64,000 nucleotides of DNA from Sutterella sp047777475 (GCA_047777475.1 JBKEET010000002.1:1-64000), one strand, 5' to 3'. Positions 8,960-17,342 are shown, counted from the first letter of the stretch. The notes: a model not told the origin generated them from the letters alone. Translations and numbers: made by a program.

Positions 8960-9031
8960 AGAAAAACTTCTGCCCGCCGCTGTCAAAACAATGTCAAAGG
9001 ATCGCCATTTTTCAGGCAACTTGACCGTTCT

Positions 9032-10843
9032 TTACATTTCTTTGTAGTTCTCGCAGACGACATCGAGCCATTTGGCGGCGCGATCCGAAAGACGTCCGGA
9101 GAGCTTTTGGCGCAGCGCTTCGTGATAAGCCCTGAGCCAGGCTTTTTCGCCCGCATCGAGCAGCACCGCATCGAGCGTCGCCGGATCGATCGGGCAGAGC
9201 GTGAGCACGCTGAAGTCGAGGAAATCGTCGAACTCCGTGCTCTCGGCCTTCTTGAGCGCGAGCAGGTTCTCGATGCGCACGCCCCACTTGCCCGGGCGGT
9301 AAACGCCCGGCTCGTCCGAGATGACGATGCCGGGCTGCGCGCCGAGCTCGCCCGTCTTGAGCGCCCGCGGCGAGATCGTGAACGGCCCTTCGTGCACGGA
9401 GAGCATGAAGCCGACGCCGTGCCCCGTGCCGTGCCCGAAGTTGAGGCCCGCCTTCCAGAGCGGCTCGCGCGCGATCGCGTCGAGCTGCGCGCCGGCGCTG
9501 CCGAGCGGCACCCTGGCGCGTGCGAGCGCGATGTGGCTCTTCATCACGAAGGTGACGTCGCGCTTCATGGCGTTGGTGAGCAGGCCCACGGCCGTCATGC
9601 GCGTGACGTCCGTCGTGCCCGTGAGGTACTGTCCGCCCGAATCGATGAGCAGAAGTCCGCCCGCGGCGCGCGAGAACGACGCGCTGTTTTCGGCCGAGGG
9701 CTGGTAGTGCGCCATGGCGGCATTGGGGCCGAAGGCGGCGATGGTTTCGAAGCTTTCCTCGACGAAGTCCTTCTGCGCGGCGCGCTGCTCGTGGAGCATC
9801 GCCGCGGCGTCCGTTTCGGTGAGCGTCTCGCCCTTGGCGAGGCGCTCGTCAAGCTCGGCGTAAAACTCGGTGAGCGCCGTGCCGTCCTCGAGCATCGCCG
9901 CGCGGATGGCGGCCAGCTCGCCCGCGTTCTTGCGGCTCTTCATGAGCGTCACGGGCGAGACGGCCTCGGTGCTCCTGCCCTTGGCGATCGCAGGGAGCAG
10001 GGCCGCGGGCGTCGAGTCGGGGTCGTAGAGCACGCCGAAGCGTTCCGCGGCGCTCGAAAGCTCCTCGCCGAAGCGCTCCCAGGGGCAGAGCTCGAAGCCG
10101 CCGGCGGCGAGCTGCGCGAGCGTTTCTTCGTCGAAGCGCTCCCTGTCGGTGAACACCAGCGCGCGCTCGGGCGTGACGATCAGCGCCGAGAGGAACACCG
10201 GGTTGCAGCGGATGTCGCGGCCGCGCAGGCCCGTCATCCAGGCCACGCCGTCGAGCGAGGTCTCGAGCAGCGCCCCGGCGCCCGAATCCTTGAGCGCGGC
10301 GCGCACGGCGCGGATCTTGTCGCTTCCGGTGCGCCCGAAGCTCCCGACGGCGAAGACCTTGGTCATCGGCCGCTCGGGGCGGTCCTCGGTCCAGATCTCA
10401 CCGAAGATGTCGCGCTCGCCCGAGAGCATGATGCCGTGCTCCTTGAGCGCGGTGCCGGTGCCGCGCAGCTGCGCGACGCTCGCGCACTGCGGGTCGATGC
10501 CGGCGCGCTCGCCCTTTTTGAGATGCCAGCCGAGCCAGTCGGCGAGCGAGGGCGCGCAGGGCGAGCCGGCGCGCACGAGCTCGATGCCCGTGCCGTCCAG
10601 CTCTTTTTCGGCCTGCTCCCAATAGCGCGAGTCGGTGAAAAGCGCGGCGTCCGAGGCGGTGACGGCCAGGACGGCCGTGCTGCCCGTGAAGCCGGAGACC
10701 CAGCGCAGGCTCTGCCAGTGCGGATGGATGTATTCGCTTAAGAAGGGATCGGACGTCTCGGCGATCCAGGCGCCGAGGCCGCGGCGCGCCATGGCGGCGC
10801 GAAGGGCCGCCATGCGGCGGCCAATCATTTCAGTATCGGCCAT
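9032..10843 (-). CDS. pepP: Xaa-Pro aminopeptidase (aminopeptidase P, M24B)
   Basis: Cytoplasmic metallopeptidase that removes N-terminal residues preceding proline. The frame is open further upstream, but the start MADTEMIGRRM at 10843 gives 603 residues, the usual length of the large three-domain enzymes. Two creatinase-like N-terminal domains precede the pita-bread catalytic domain. Metal ligands are visible as the Asp pair in DSGGQYLTGTTDVTR, His in GHGTGHGVG and Glu in SDEPGVY and GVRIEN. It lies 29 bases after the stop of a small lipoprotein gene and probably shares its transcript. The gene symbol is by family only, because E. coli PepP is shorter. Confidence 0.92.
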   Translation of the reverse strand: MADTEMIGRRMAALRAAMARRGLGAWIAETSDPFLSEYIHPHWQSLRWVSGFTGSTAVLAVTASDAALFTDSRYWEQAEKELDGTGIELVRAGSPCAPSLADWLGWHLKKGERAGIDPQCASVAQLRGTGTALKEHGIMLSGERDIFGEIWTEDRPERPMTKVFAVGSFGRTGSDKIRAVRAALKDSGAGALLETSLDGVAWMTGLRGRDIRCNPVFLSALIVTPERALVFTDRERFDEETLAQLAAGGFELCPWERFGEELSSAAERFGVLYDPDSTPAALLPAIAKGRSTEAVSPVTLMKSRKNAGELAAIRAAMLEDGTALTEFYAELDERLAKGETLTETDAAAMLHEQRAAQKDFVEESFETIAAFGPNAAMAHYQPSAENSASFSRAAGGLLLIDSGGQYLTGTTDVTRMTAVGLLTNAMKRDVTFVMKSHIALARARVPLGSAGAQLDAIAREPLWKAGLNFGHGTGHGVGFMLSVHEGPFTISPRALKTGELGAQPGIVISDEPGVYRPGKWGVRIENLLALKKAESTEFDDFLDFSVLTLCPIDPATLDAVLLDAGEKAWLRAYHEALRQKLSGRLSDRAAKWLDVVCENYKEM

Positions 10844-10872
10844 ATGCAAACAACAATTCTGTGGCGATCCGC

Positions 10873-11244
10873 TCAGAAGAGCTTGCGGATCTGAATGGTG
10901 ACGGGGAAGCCGACGTGGCTGTCCTTCTCGGTGTCCTCGCCGATGTCCATGCTGAGGATGCGCCAGCCGGCGTCGCGAAGCTCGCTTAAGGTGGCGCTCA
11001 CGTTGATGTCGGGGCACGCGAACGGGATCTCGCTCACGCGCTTGGCGACGGTGACGGGTTCTTCCGACGTGCAGGTCATGAGCGCCCGGTGCGGCGCGTC
11101 GATCAGCGGGTCGTGCACGCCGCCCGAGGCCTCGCCGCCCTCGCCGGCGCCGCCCGCGGGACCCGTCGTCGAGCAGGCGGAAAGAAGCGCCGCGGCGGCA
11201 AGCGCCGCAAGGGATGCGCGGAAAACACGGAAACTCTGGTTCAT
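10873..11244 (-). CDS. Small lipoprotein of unknown function
   Basis: A 123-residue protein with a short signal peptide and lipobox LLSAC, so it should be lipidated at Cys24. After a Gly/Ala/Glu-rich linker comes a compact domain of about 75 residues with two further Cys residues (MTCTS and FACPD) that could form a disulphide, then a TLSELRDAGWRILSMDIG segment. I do not recognise the family. It is the first gene of a probable two-gene unit with the aminopeptidase P gene, 29 bases apart. The periplasmic face of the outer or inner membrane is the likely location. Confidence 0.8.
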   Translation of the reverse strand: MNQSFRVFRASLAALAAAALLSACSTTGPAGGAGEGGEASGGVHDPLIDAPHRALMTCTSEEPVTVAKRVSEIPFACPDINVSATLSELRDAGWRILSMDIGEDTEKDSHVGFPVTIQIRKLF

Positions 11245-11324
11245 AAGTGGTCAGCCCTGTGCACGTGCAAACGGGAAAAAGCTTTCAGCGAGTGAGTTTA
11301 CTCGATATGGAGCGCGCTGCCCGA

Positions 11325-11359
11325 AAGAAAGCGGCCGGGCGAATTGCCTCGCCCGGCCG
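11325..11359 (-). terminator. Terminator of the pseudohelicase gene
   Basis: A perfect 11-bp GC-rich stem (11332-11342 with 11349-11359) with a 6-base loop, followed on the minus strand by GCTTTCTTTC. Confidence 0.8.
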
Positions 11360-11378
11360 TGTGCTCGCTTTGAGTGCG

Positions 11379-13262
11379 TCAGCGCTGGAAATTGCGCTTG
11401 CGGAAGTTGCGCTGCTTGCGGCGGTTGCCGTTGAAATTGCCGTTCTTGGGCCTGCGGCCGAAAGGCGCGTTCTCGTCCGGCATCATCTGCGGGAGGCTGA
11501 GCGCCTGCGACGAGGGATGGTAGGGATCGTCCGGCTGCCAGTGGATCGGCTGGTCGCTCCTGAGCGTCCTCAGGTTCTGGCGCTTCGGCTGGTAGTGGAT
11601 CGAGTTGCCGAAGTTGTCGTCGTCCCATTCCTCGCGGCGGTTCTCGTGCCGATTGCGGCGCTCGGCGGCGTTTTTCTTCTGCGGGCGGCTGCCGCGGCGG
11701 CGCTGGTCGTTTTTCTGGTGACGGGCGGGCTTGGCGCTCTGCTGCGGCGCCGCGGCGCCGTCGGCGGCCGCGTCCTGCACGTTCGCGGCGGGAGCGTTTT
11801 CAGCGGGCTTGTTCTGCTCGCCGCCGCGGCTGAATTTCTTCTTGCCGCGGAATTTGCCGCGGAAGCGGTTCTTGCCGCCCTCGGCGCCTTCCTTTTTCTC
11901 CTGGCCGTGCTTTTCGTACTTGCCCTTCTTGCCGAAGGGCGTGCGCCGCCGGCGGAAGTTCTTCTTGCCGCGGTGCCCGGGGCGCTCTTCGTCGCCGAAA
12001 GCGGGCTCTTCGCTCGCGTAATCCTCTTCGCCGGAATCGGGCGCCGCTTCGGCGGCGCTTTCTTCGCGGCCGGCTTCCGGCTTTTCGGCGAAGTCGGCGC
12101 GCACCGTGAGCTTCTCACGGCGCACGGTGAAGCCGATGCGCTCGGGAATGCCTTCGAGCGAGGCGGAATTGACGACCTCGGCGGAGCGCCCGGCGCAGGA
12201 GAGCAGGCGGTCAAGCTCGGGGAGCTCCTTGGCGCTCACGAGCGTGGTGAGGCTGCCGCCTTCGGCAAGCAGCCCCAAGTGCTGCGCATAAACGAGCGGG
12301 GAGCTCGGGGCGCCGGCCTGCATGATGCGGCCGACGCTCTTGGGCGAGAGGCCGAGCAGGGCGCCGTGCGCCGCGACGAGGCGCTCGACGCGCCCCGCGG
12401 TGAACTTCAGGAGCAGCGTGTCGCGGGCCGATTCGGACTGCGTCGAGGAGGCGCGCTTTGCCTCGAGCCCGGCGTTCTTGAAGAGGGCGGCGATGCGCTG
12501 CGCGGCGGCGGCCGTGGCGGCGATGAAAAGGACGGGGGTTTCGGCGCCCTGCGCGAGCAGGGCCGCGTCGAGCGATTCCTCGGGCACGACGGCGGCCAGT
12601 TCCTTGGCTGCGGCCGGCTCGGTGCCGTCGGGGGCGCGCACGAACACGGGCGCCGAGAGGCGCTCGATGATCGGGTTGGCGATGTTTTCTTCGCCCGCGA
12701 GCGCGGTGACGATGATCTGGCGGGCGGAAGGAAGGCCTTCGCAGAGCTTGGCGAGACGCTCGGTCTCGCCGCGCTCGGCCATCCATTCGGCGCTGTCGAT
12801 GACGACGGTCTTGACCTCGGAAGGCTTCAGCAGCCCGAGTTCATAAATCTTCTCAAGCTTGGCGGGGGTGGTGACGAGGATGTCGCAGCCGGCGAGCTCT
12901 TCGGCGGTCATTGAGGCGGCGCTGCGGCGCTCGGCCGAGGTGACGGCCGCAAGGCCTGCGCACGAGGCGATCTCGGCGGCGAGCCGAGCGAGCGATTCTT
13001 CGGAGCCCTGGCACGAGGCGAGCACGACGGCGCGGCCGCGCTCTTCGGGCGGCGTGTCGCGCATCTTCTGCGCCACGGCAATCAGTGCGGTGAGTGCACG
13101 GGCCATGCCGCAGGGACCGGCAAGGCGCGCGTCGCGGTCGCGCAGAAGTTCTTCAAGGGCGACGGGGAAGAAGCCCGACGAGGACGCCCACTGCATAAGC
13201 TGTGCGGGCAGCCACTCGGCTGCGCGCTCAAAAGCGGAAATCGGTTTTTCTTGCTCTGACAT
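11379..13262 (-). CDS. DEAD-box-like protein with degenerate catalytic motifs (putative pseudohelicase)
   Basis: A 627-residue protein, start ATG at 13262 after AGAGAA. Residues 10-360 follow the layout of a DEAD-box RNA helicase segment by segment: isolated Phe11, the GFFPVALEELL stretch of the Q-motif area, a motif I position at 47-56, VVLASCQ (Ia), TTPAKL at 131-136 (Ib), VVIDSAEW at 153-160 (II), VTAL (III), VLFIAAT at 244-250 (IV), RLVAAHGALLGL (V) and YAQHLGLLAEGG (VI). None is intact: LAGPCGMARA replaces the GKT P-loop, DSAE replaces DEAD, and the Arg residues of motif VI are missing. The tail from about 395 is a long Arg/Lys/Gly/Asn-rich low-complexity region like the RNA-binding tails of RhlE-type proteins. 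ATP hydrolysis looks impossible; an RNA-binding or ribosome-associated scaffold role is inference. Confidence 0.8.
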   Translation of the reverse strand: MSEQEKPISAFERAAEWLPAQLMQWASSSGFFPVALEELLRDRDARLAGPCGMARALTALIAVAQKMRDTPPEERGRAVVLASCQGSEESLARLAAEIASCAGLAAVTSAERRSAASMTAEELAGCDILVTTPAKLEKIYELGLLKPSEVKTVVIDSAEWMAERGETERLAKLCEGLPSARQIIVTALAGEENIANPIIERLSAPVFVRAPDGTEPAAAKELAAVVPEESLDAALLAQGAETPVLFIAATAAAAQRIAALFKNAGLEAKRASSTQSESARDTLLLKFTAGRVERLVAAHGALLGLSPKSVGRIMQAGAPSSPLVYAQHLGLLAEGGSLTTLVSAKELPELDRLLSCAGRSAEVVNSASLEGIPERIGFTVRREKLTVRADFAEKPEAGREESAAEAAPDSGEEDYASEEPAFGDEERPGHRGKKNFRRRRTPFGKKGKYEKHGQEKKEGAEGGKNRFRGKFRGKKKFSRGGEQNKPAENAPAANVQDAAADGAAAPQQSAKPARHQKNDQRRRGSRPQKKNAAERRNRHENRREEWDDDNFGNSIHYQPKRQNLRTLRSDQPIHWQPDDPYHPSSQALSLPQMMPDENAPFGRRPKNGNFNGNRRKQRNFRKRNFQR

Positions 13263-13662
13263 TATTCTCTTTGGCAGGGCGGCAGCGCGAGCGGCTGATT
13301 CAGACAGCACGCGGACAGGGTAGCTTGGCGCGTCGCCGGGCCGGAAAAACGATGTTTTCAGATTGAAAGTCAGCCGTCGTGAAAGACGGCGGGGACGGCC
13401 GCAGAGGCCGTTCTCAGCGTTGGAAAATTCCGTGCGATCGGATGTGGCACGGATCGGTCAGGCGGGCGCGGAGCCCGCAGGCCGCATGCCGCGGCGCAGT
13501 TGGCCGGGCAAGGGTATTTTACACGTTTTGCCCCGCGCGGCAGGCCGCATTTCCGCCCTTTGAAACCGAGCCCTCCGACCCGCTAAACTAAGCGGATGTC
13601 CCGCGCTGCGGCGCTGCTGCCGAGGCGGGTCGGTTTTTCCCTTCTTTTCTAAGGAATGCATC
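13263..13662. other. Gene-free interval of 400 bases with hairpins and a promoter for the FKBP gene
   Basis: No convincing coding frame. It holds several GC-rich inverted repeats (for example GCCGTC/GACGGC at 13373-13390). A sigma-70-like pair, TTGAAA at 13560-13565 and TAAACT at 13584-13589 (spacer 18), could drive the downstream FKBP gene. A 9-bp complement, 13575-13583 with 13625-13633, followed by TTTTT looks terminator-like, but its left arm would lie upstream of that transcription start. Confidence 0.5.
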
Positions 13663-14331
13663 ATGAAGGAAGCGCTCACTGAGCTCCGCATCGAAGAGCT
13701 CGCGCCGGGCAGCGGCCGCGAGGCCGCCAAAGGCGATCTCGTGCAGGTTCACTACACGGGCTGGCTCGAGGACGGCACCAAATTCGACTCGAGCCTCGAT
13801 CGCGGCGAGCCGATCGAGTACACCTGCGGCGTCGGCATGGTGATCCCGGGCTGGGATCAGGCCATCGTCGGCATGAAAGAGGGCCAGAAGCGCCGCCTCA
13901 CGATTCCGCCGCACCTCGCTTACGGCGAGGCGGGCGCGGGCGGCGTGATCCCGCCCAACGCGACGCTCATCTTCGAAGTGGAGCTCGTCAAGGTGAAGGA
14001 CCAGCCGAAGGTCGCCGTCGAAGTGCTCCGCGAGGGCAGCGGCCGCGAGGCGCAGCCGGGCGACTCGGTTTCGGTGCATTACACGGGCTGGCTCGAGGAC
14101 GGCACGAAGTTCGACTCGAGCCTTGACCGCAACGAGCCCCTCGAGTTCGTCTGCGGCGTCGGCCAGGTTATCCGCGGCTGGGACGAAGGCGTCGTCGGCA
14201 TGAAAGAGGGCGAGAAGAGGAAGCTCACGATTCCGCCCGAGCTCGGTTACGGCCCCTACGGCGCGGGCGACGTGATTCCGCCCAACGCCACGCTCATCTT
14301 CGAGGTGGAGCTCCTGAAGGTTCTCAGCTGA
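13663..14331 (+). CDS. Tandem-domain FKBP-type peptidyl-prolyl isomerase
   Basis: Cis-trans prolyl isomerase with two complete FKBP domains in 222 residues and no signal peptide, so it is cytoplasmic. Domain 1 covers about 8-108 and domain 2 about 117-221. Both contain VHYTGWLEDGTKFDSSLDR, an xxGWD/EGVVGMKEG block and VIPPNATLIFEVEL, so the active-site aromatic and Asp residues are present twice. The two HYTGW motifs are 109 codons apart and the DNA is closely similar, implying a fairly recent internal duplication. The common bacterial cytoplasmic form has one domain of about 110 residues. The start ATG follows TAAGGA. Confidence 0.95.
   Translation: MKEALTELRIEELAPGSGREAAKGDLVQVHYTGWLEDGTKFDSSLDRGEPIEYTCGVGMVIPGWDQAIVGMKEGQKRRLTIPPHLAYGEAGAGGVIPPNATLIFEVELVKVKDQPKVAVEVLREGSGREAQPGDSVSVHYTGWLEDGTKFDSSLDRNEPLEFVCGVGQVIRGWDEGVVGMKEGEKRKLTIPPELGYGPYGAGDVIPPNATLIFEVELLKVLS
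13735..14321 (+). repeat. Internal direct duplication of an FKBP domain
   Basis: Two copies of about 300 bases, offset by 327 bases (109 codons). The block from 13750 (CACTACACGGGCTGG) recurs at 14077 (CATTACACGGGCTGG), with few differences over the next 45 bases. Confidence 0.8.
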
Positions 14332-14358
14332 ACCGATAAGGCGTGACCCATAAAGCAG

Positions 14359-14390
14359 GCGGCCGCCGGGACTGCGATCCCGGCGGCCGC
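14359..14390. terminator. Hairpin between convergent genes
   Basis: A perfect 13-bp stem (14359-14371 with 14378-14390) and 6-base loop between the FKBP gene and maf. It has no clear T run on either side, so termination may be partly Rho-dependent. Confidence 0.6.
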
Positions 14391-14416
14391 TGCCGTTATA
14401 TGGCTTCGTGCGGAGG

Positions 14417-15037
14417 TCAGCCGATGATGCGCACGCCCGCGCGGCGCAGCAGCTCCGCCGTCTCGAAGACGGGCAGCCCCATGATGCCGGTGTAGCTGCC
14501 GGCGATGCGCGAGATGAAGATGCCGGCGAGGCCCTGGATGCCGTAGCCGCCCGCCTTGTCGTAGGGCTCTCCCGTGCGGACGTAGGCGAGGATTTCCTCT
14601 TCGCTCATCGGCCGGAACGTCACTTCGGAAACGCTCAGCGCCCCTTCGCGGCGGTCTTCGGCAAAGCCCGCGACGACGGCGGTGCGCACTTCGTGCGTGC
14701 GCCCCGCAAGGCGCCGCAGGAACGCGCACGCCTCGGCTTCGTCCCGCGGCTTGCCGAGGATGTCGCCGCCGATGCTCACGACCGTGTCGGCGGCGAGCAC
14801 GGGACCCGCGTCCTTCGGGAGTCCTGCGGCGTCCCTCGCGGCGAGGCCTTCGAGGAATTTATTGGCCGCCGTGCGCTGCACGTAGGCCTCGGGCGTCTCG
14901 CCGGGGTTCTCCGTCTCGTCGCCCTCGAAGGCGTAGAGCGTGTGCGCGTTGCTCGCGATCACCCGCACGCTGAGGCCGAGGCCTTCGAGGATCGCGCGGC
15001 GCCGCGGGCTTTTGCTCGCCAGGTAAACCGTTCCCAT
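14417..15037 (-). CDS. maf: Maf-family nucleoside triphosphate pyrophosphatase
   Basis: Hydrolyses non-canonical or excess nucleoside triphosphates (dTTP/UTP or modified forms) to monophosphate and pyrophosphate. It has 206 residues, the normal length. The N-terminal signature LASKSPRRRAIL, the central LAADTVVSIGG with its catalytic Asp, and YDKAGGYGIQG are visible. The last motif is typical of the YhdE (dTTP/UTP) branch rather than the YceF (7-methyl-GTP) branch, so dTTP/UTP is the likelier substrate. It is the last gene of an operon, 4 bases after the rlmH stop. Confidence 0.95.
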   Translation of the reverse strand: MGTVYLASKSPRRRAILEGLGLSVRVIASNAHTLYAFEGDETENPGETPEAYVQRTAANKFLEGLAARDAAGLPKDAGPVLAADTVVSIGGDILGKPRDEAEACAFLRRLAGRTHEVRTAVVAGFAEDRREGALSVSEVTFRPMSEEEILAYVRTGEPYDKAGGYGIQGLAGIFISRIAGSYTGIMGLPVFETAELLRRAGVRIIG

Positions 15038-15041
15038 CGCC

Positions 15042-15509
15042 TCAGGCCCTGTGGTAAGGGTGCCCCGCCAGGATCGACCAGGCGCGGTAGATCTGCTCGG
15101 CGAGCATGACGCGGGCGAGCGCGTGCGGCAGCGTCATTTCGGACAGCCTGAGCGTCATGCGCGCGGCGGCCTTCACGTCGGGCGAGAGGCCGTCGGGGCC
15201 CCCGATCACGAAGACGGGATTTTCGCCGTCCTGGCGCCACCGGGCGAAAAGGCGCGCGAACTCGACGGAGCTCACTTCCCTGCCGTGCTCGTCGAGCACG
15301 ACGGTGTAGCTGCCGGGCTCGATCGCGGCGAGGATGCGCTCGCCCTCGGCGGCCATGAGCTGCGCGGGCGTCTTGCCGGGGCGGGGCTCCGTGCGGATTT
15401 CCTTGAGCTCCACGCGGAAGTCCCGCGGCATGCGCGCGAGGTATTCGGCGACGGCGTCCTGCGCCCAGCCGCTGATGTGCTGGCCGACGGCCACGATGCG
15501 GGTGAGCAT
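15042..15509 (-). CDS. rlmH: 23S rRNA pseudouridine-1915 N3-methyltransferase RlmH
   Basis: SPOUT-class methyltransferase that modifies pseudouridine 1915 in helix 69 of 23S rRNA on assembled 70S ribosomes. At 155 residues it has exactly the family length. The knot-forming SAM region is visible as VFVIGGPDGLSP followed by LRLSEMTLPHALARVMLAEQIYRAWSI, and the C-terminal HPYH block contributes to catalysis. It starts 6 bases after rsfS, the conserved neighbour in most bacteria. Confidence 0.98.
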   Translation of the reverse strand: MLTRIVAVGQHISGWAQDAVAEYLARMPRDFRVELKEIRTEPRPGKTPAQLMAAEGERILAAIEPGSYTVVLDEHGREVSSVEFARLFARWRQDGENPVFVIGGPDGLSPDVKAAARMTLRLSEMTLPHALARVMLAEQIYRAWSILAGHPYHRA

Positions 15510-15515
15510 GGCGAC

Positions 15516-15920
15516 TTACTTGATGTCGTCGGGAACGCTGCCCGGACGGTGCGGCATCAGGTGCGGGGCGCACTCCTCGGTGGCCTTCACGAAGACCTCC
15601 TTGCCGCCCCAGATCTCTTCGAGGTTGTAGTAGGCGCGCACGTTCGGCAGCAGGCAGTGGCAGACAACGCTGCCGCAGTCGACGAGCACCCACTCGCCGG
15701 CGTCCTGGCCTTCCATGCCGATGACGGTGCCGCCCGCGTGCTTCACAGCGGCGGCGACCGAGTAGGCCATGGCGCGCGTCTGCGTGCCCGAGGAGCCCGT
15801 GGCGATCACCACGCGGTCGAACTGGTCGGTGAGGTGATGGGTGTTGAAGATCTTGATGTCTTTGGCCTTCACGTCGTCGAGCGCGTCGACGATGGTCTGG
15901 GTGAGTTCCTGAGTGTCCAT
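15516..15920 (-). CDS. rsfS: Ribosomal silencing factor RsfS
   Basis: Binds ribosomal protein uL14 and blocks subunit joining when nutrients are short. It has 134 residues. The family core is clear: DVKAKDIKIFNTHHLT, then FDRVVIATGSSGTQTRAMA, EGQDAGEWVLVDCGSVVCH and AYYNLEEIWG. It sits between nadD and rlmH, a conserved arrangement; the start codon is 13 bases from the nadD stop. Confidence 0.97.
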   Translation of the reverse strand: MDTQELTQTIVDALDDVKAKDIKIFNTHHLTDQFDRVVIATGSSGTQTRAMAYSVAAAVKHAGGTVIGMEGQDAGEWVLVDCGSVVCHCLLPNVRAYYNLEEIWGGKEVFVKATEECAPHLMPHRPGSVPDDIK

Positions 15921-15933
15921 AAGCTCTGCTCGC

Positions 15934-16623
15934 TTAATTTAAAAAAGGATTCTGGTAAAGGCGGTGGGCGCCGATGTACTGCGCCACGCCCACGGGCAGC
16001 CATCCGTCGAGGCGCTTCATCGCCTCGGCAAAGGGCCTGCTCGCAAGGATCTGCCGGATCGCCGTCGCGCTGGCGCGGTGGGGCGCCATTTCGAAGCGCG
16101 CGACGCGCCCGCTCGCAAAGGCAGTGAGCGCCGCGGCGGGAACGCTGCGGCCGGCGAAAAACGCGCGCTGCTCGGGCGGCACGTCCGCTTCGTCGGACAC
16201 GCCCGCGCGGCTGCACCAGGCGATGTCGGCGTAATCGGTGAGCCGCCGCCACTCGTGCCACGTCGTGAGGTTGAGCCACTGGTCGCGCCCGAGAATGAGA
16301 ACGAGGGGGATCGACGGCCCGAGCGCCCCGCGCATTTCGCGGAGCGTGTCGACGGTGTAGGTGGCGCCGCTGCGGCGCAGCTCTGCGGTGTTGACCCGCA
16401 GGCGGGGGTCGTATTCTACAGCAAGCCTGAGCATGCTCAGGCGGTGCTCGGCGTCGCTGATGCCGCCCTTCTGCCAGGGATCGCCCGCGGGCAGCATGTC
16501 GACGCGAAGGAGCGGCACGGCGGCCAGGGCCGCGTGCGCAAGGGCCAGGTGGCCCGCATGCACGGGATCAAACGTTCCGCCGAGAAGGCCGATGCCGCGC
16601 CTGGGGAGGAGCGCTTCTCTCAT
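15934..16623 (-). CDS. nadD: Nicotinate-nucleotide adenylyltransferase
   Basis: Converts nicotinate mononucleotide and ATP to deamido-NAD. The frame is open further upstream, but the start MREALLPRRG at 16623 is favoured: it gives 229 residues, places the nucleotide-binding motif GLLGGTFDPVHAGHLALA near residues 12-29, and produces an ATGA overlap with the upstream gene. The second nucleotidyltransferase motif is visible near the C-terminus (SATAIRQILASR in place of the usual ISSTxIR). The overlap indicates translational coupling. Confidence 0.95.
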   Translation of the reverse strand: MREALLPRRGIGLLGGTFDPVHAGHLALAHAALAAVPLLRVDMLPAGDPWQKGGISDAEHRLSMLRLAVEYDPRLRVNTAELRRSGATYTVDTLREMRGALGPSIPLVLILGRDQWLNLTTWHEWRRLTDYADIAWCSRAGVSDEADVPPEQRAFFAGRSVPAAALTAFASGRVARFEMAPHRASATAIRQILASRPFAEAMKRLDGWLPVGVAQYIGAHRLYQNPFLN

Positions 16624-17246
16624 AGGTTCGTGACCTGCGAGATGAAGGCTTTCTCGATGCGTCCCCTGCGGTCGTAGTGAACCGCGAGCCAGTTGAGCCG
16701 CAGCTCCTGCAGGTCGCGCTCGTTGCGCGAGAAGCGCTGGCTGAACCAGTAGTGCCAGCCGGCCGAATCGACGTGGGAGGGGTCGCCGAGCTCTTTTTCG
16801 ACGTCCGCTTTCGCCATGCCGAGGCCGATCCTGCCGAGCCGCAGCGGCAGGAGCCGCCCCGGCAGCGCGCGGCAGTAGCCGGGAATCTCGCCCGGCTTGG
16901 CCCATTCGAGCTGTGCTTCGGTGATGTACTCGCTGGCCGTGGCGATGAGCCAGGCGACGACGGGCCGCCCGCCCTCGGTGCCCGAGAGGCAGAGCGTGTC
17001 GCGCCGGTAGACGCCGGCACCTTCCGAAAGGCGCGTGCCCTGCGTGAGCCTTGCGACGTCCTCGAGCTTTGTGCGCTCGAGCGCCGCCTTCGGCTTGCCG
17101 AGGCGCAGGTAGTCGGCCGCAGGGCTCGAGAGCGTGGCCGGCGCATCGAGCAGGCCCGCCGGGTACCCGAAAGGCCCGGCGGTATCCTGGGCGAAGACGC
17201 TCAGCGAAGCAAAAAGGGCTGCGGCACAGACAAAGTTAAAACGCAT
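16620..17246 (-). CDS. Exported protein with a BamE/SmpA-like C-terminus
   Basis: A 208-residue protein with a Sec signal (MRFNFVCAAALFASLSVFAQ) and a predicted cleavage after FAQ. The last 70 residues, from LGRIGLGMAKADVEKELGDP to RRGRIEKAFIS, resemble the short repeat fold of BamE/SmpA proteins (GMxxxxVxxxLGxP, then a strand ending in xDxxGRV). The N-terminal part has a pair of Cys residues but no motif I recognise. The gene overlaps nadD by 4 bases and heads the operon that runs through nadD, rsfS, rlmH and maf. A periplasmic location is likely; the function is unknown. Confidence 0.75.
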   Translation of the reverse strand: MRFNFVCAAALFASLSVFAQDTAGPFGYPAGLLDAPATLSSPAADYLRLGKPKAALERTKLEDVARLTQGTRLSEGAGVYRRDTLCLSGTEGGRPVVAWLIATASEYITEAQLEWAKPGEIPGYCRALPGRLLPLRLGRIGLGMAKADVEKELGDPSHVDSAGWHYWFSQRFSRNERDLQELRLNWLAVHYDRRGRIEKAFISQVTNL

Positions 17247-17342
17247 CAGGCAAATACACTCGGAAAGGTCGGTTAATCGGCATTGGTCGGTTCAGTATAG
17301 CCCGTCAGGCCGGTCGTTCCGCCTTTCCGAAGTTTCCAATTG

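Noticed and set aside
13575..13638. 9-bp complement plus TTTTT before the FKBP gene as an attenuator or small RNA
   Set aside because: Its left arm lies between the probable -35 and -10, so it would not be in the transcript; kept only as a remark.
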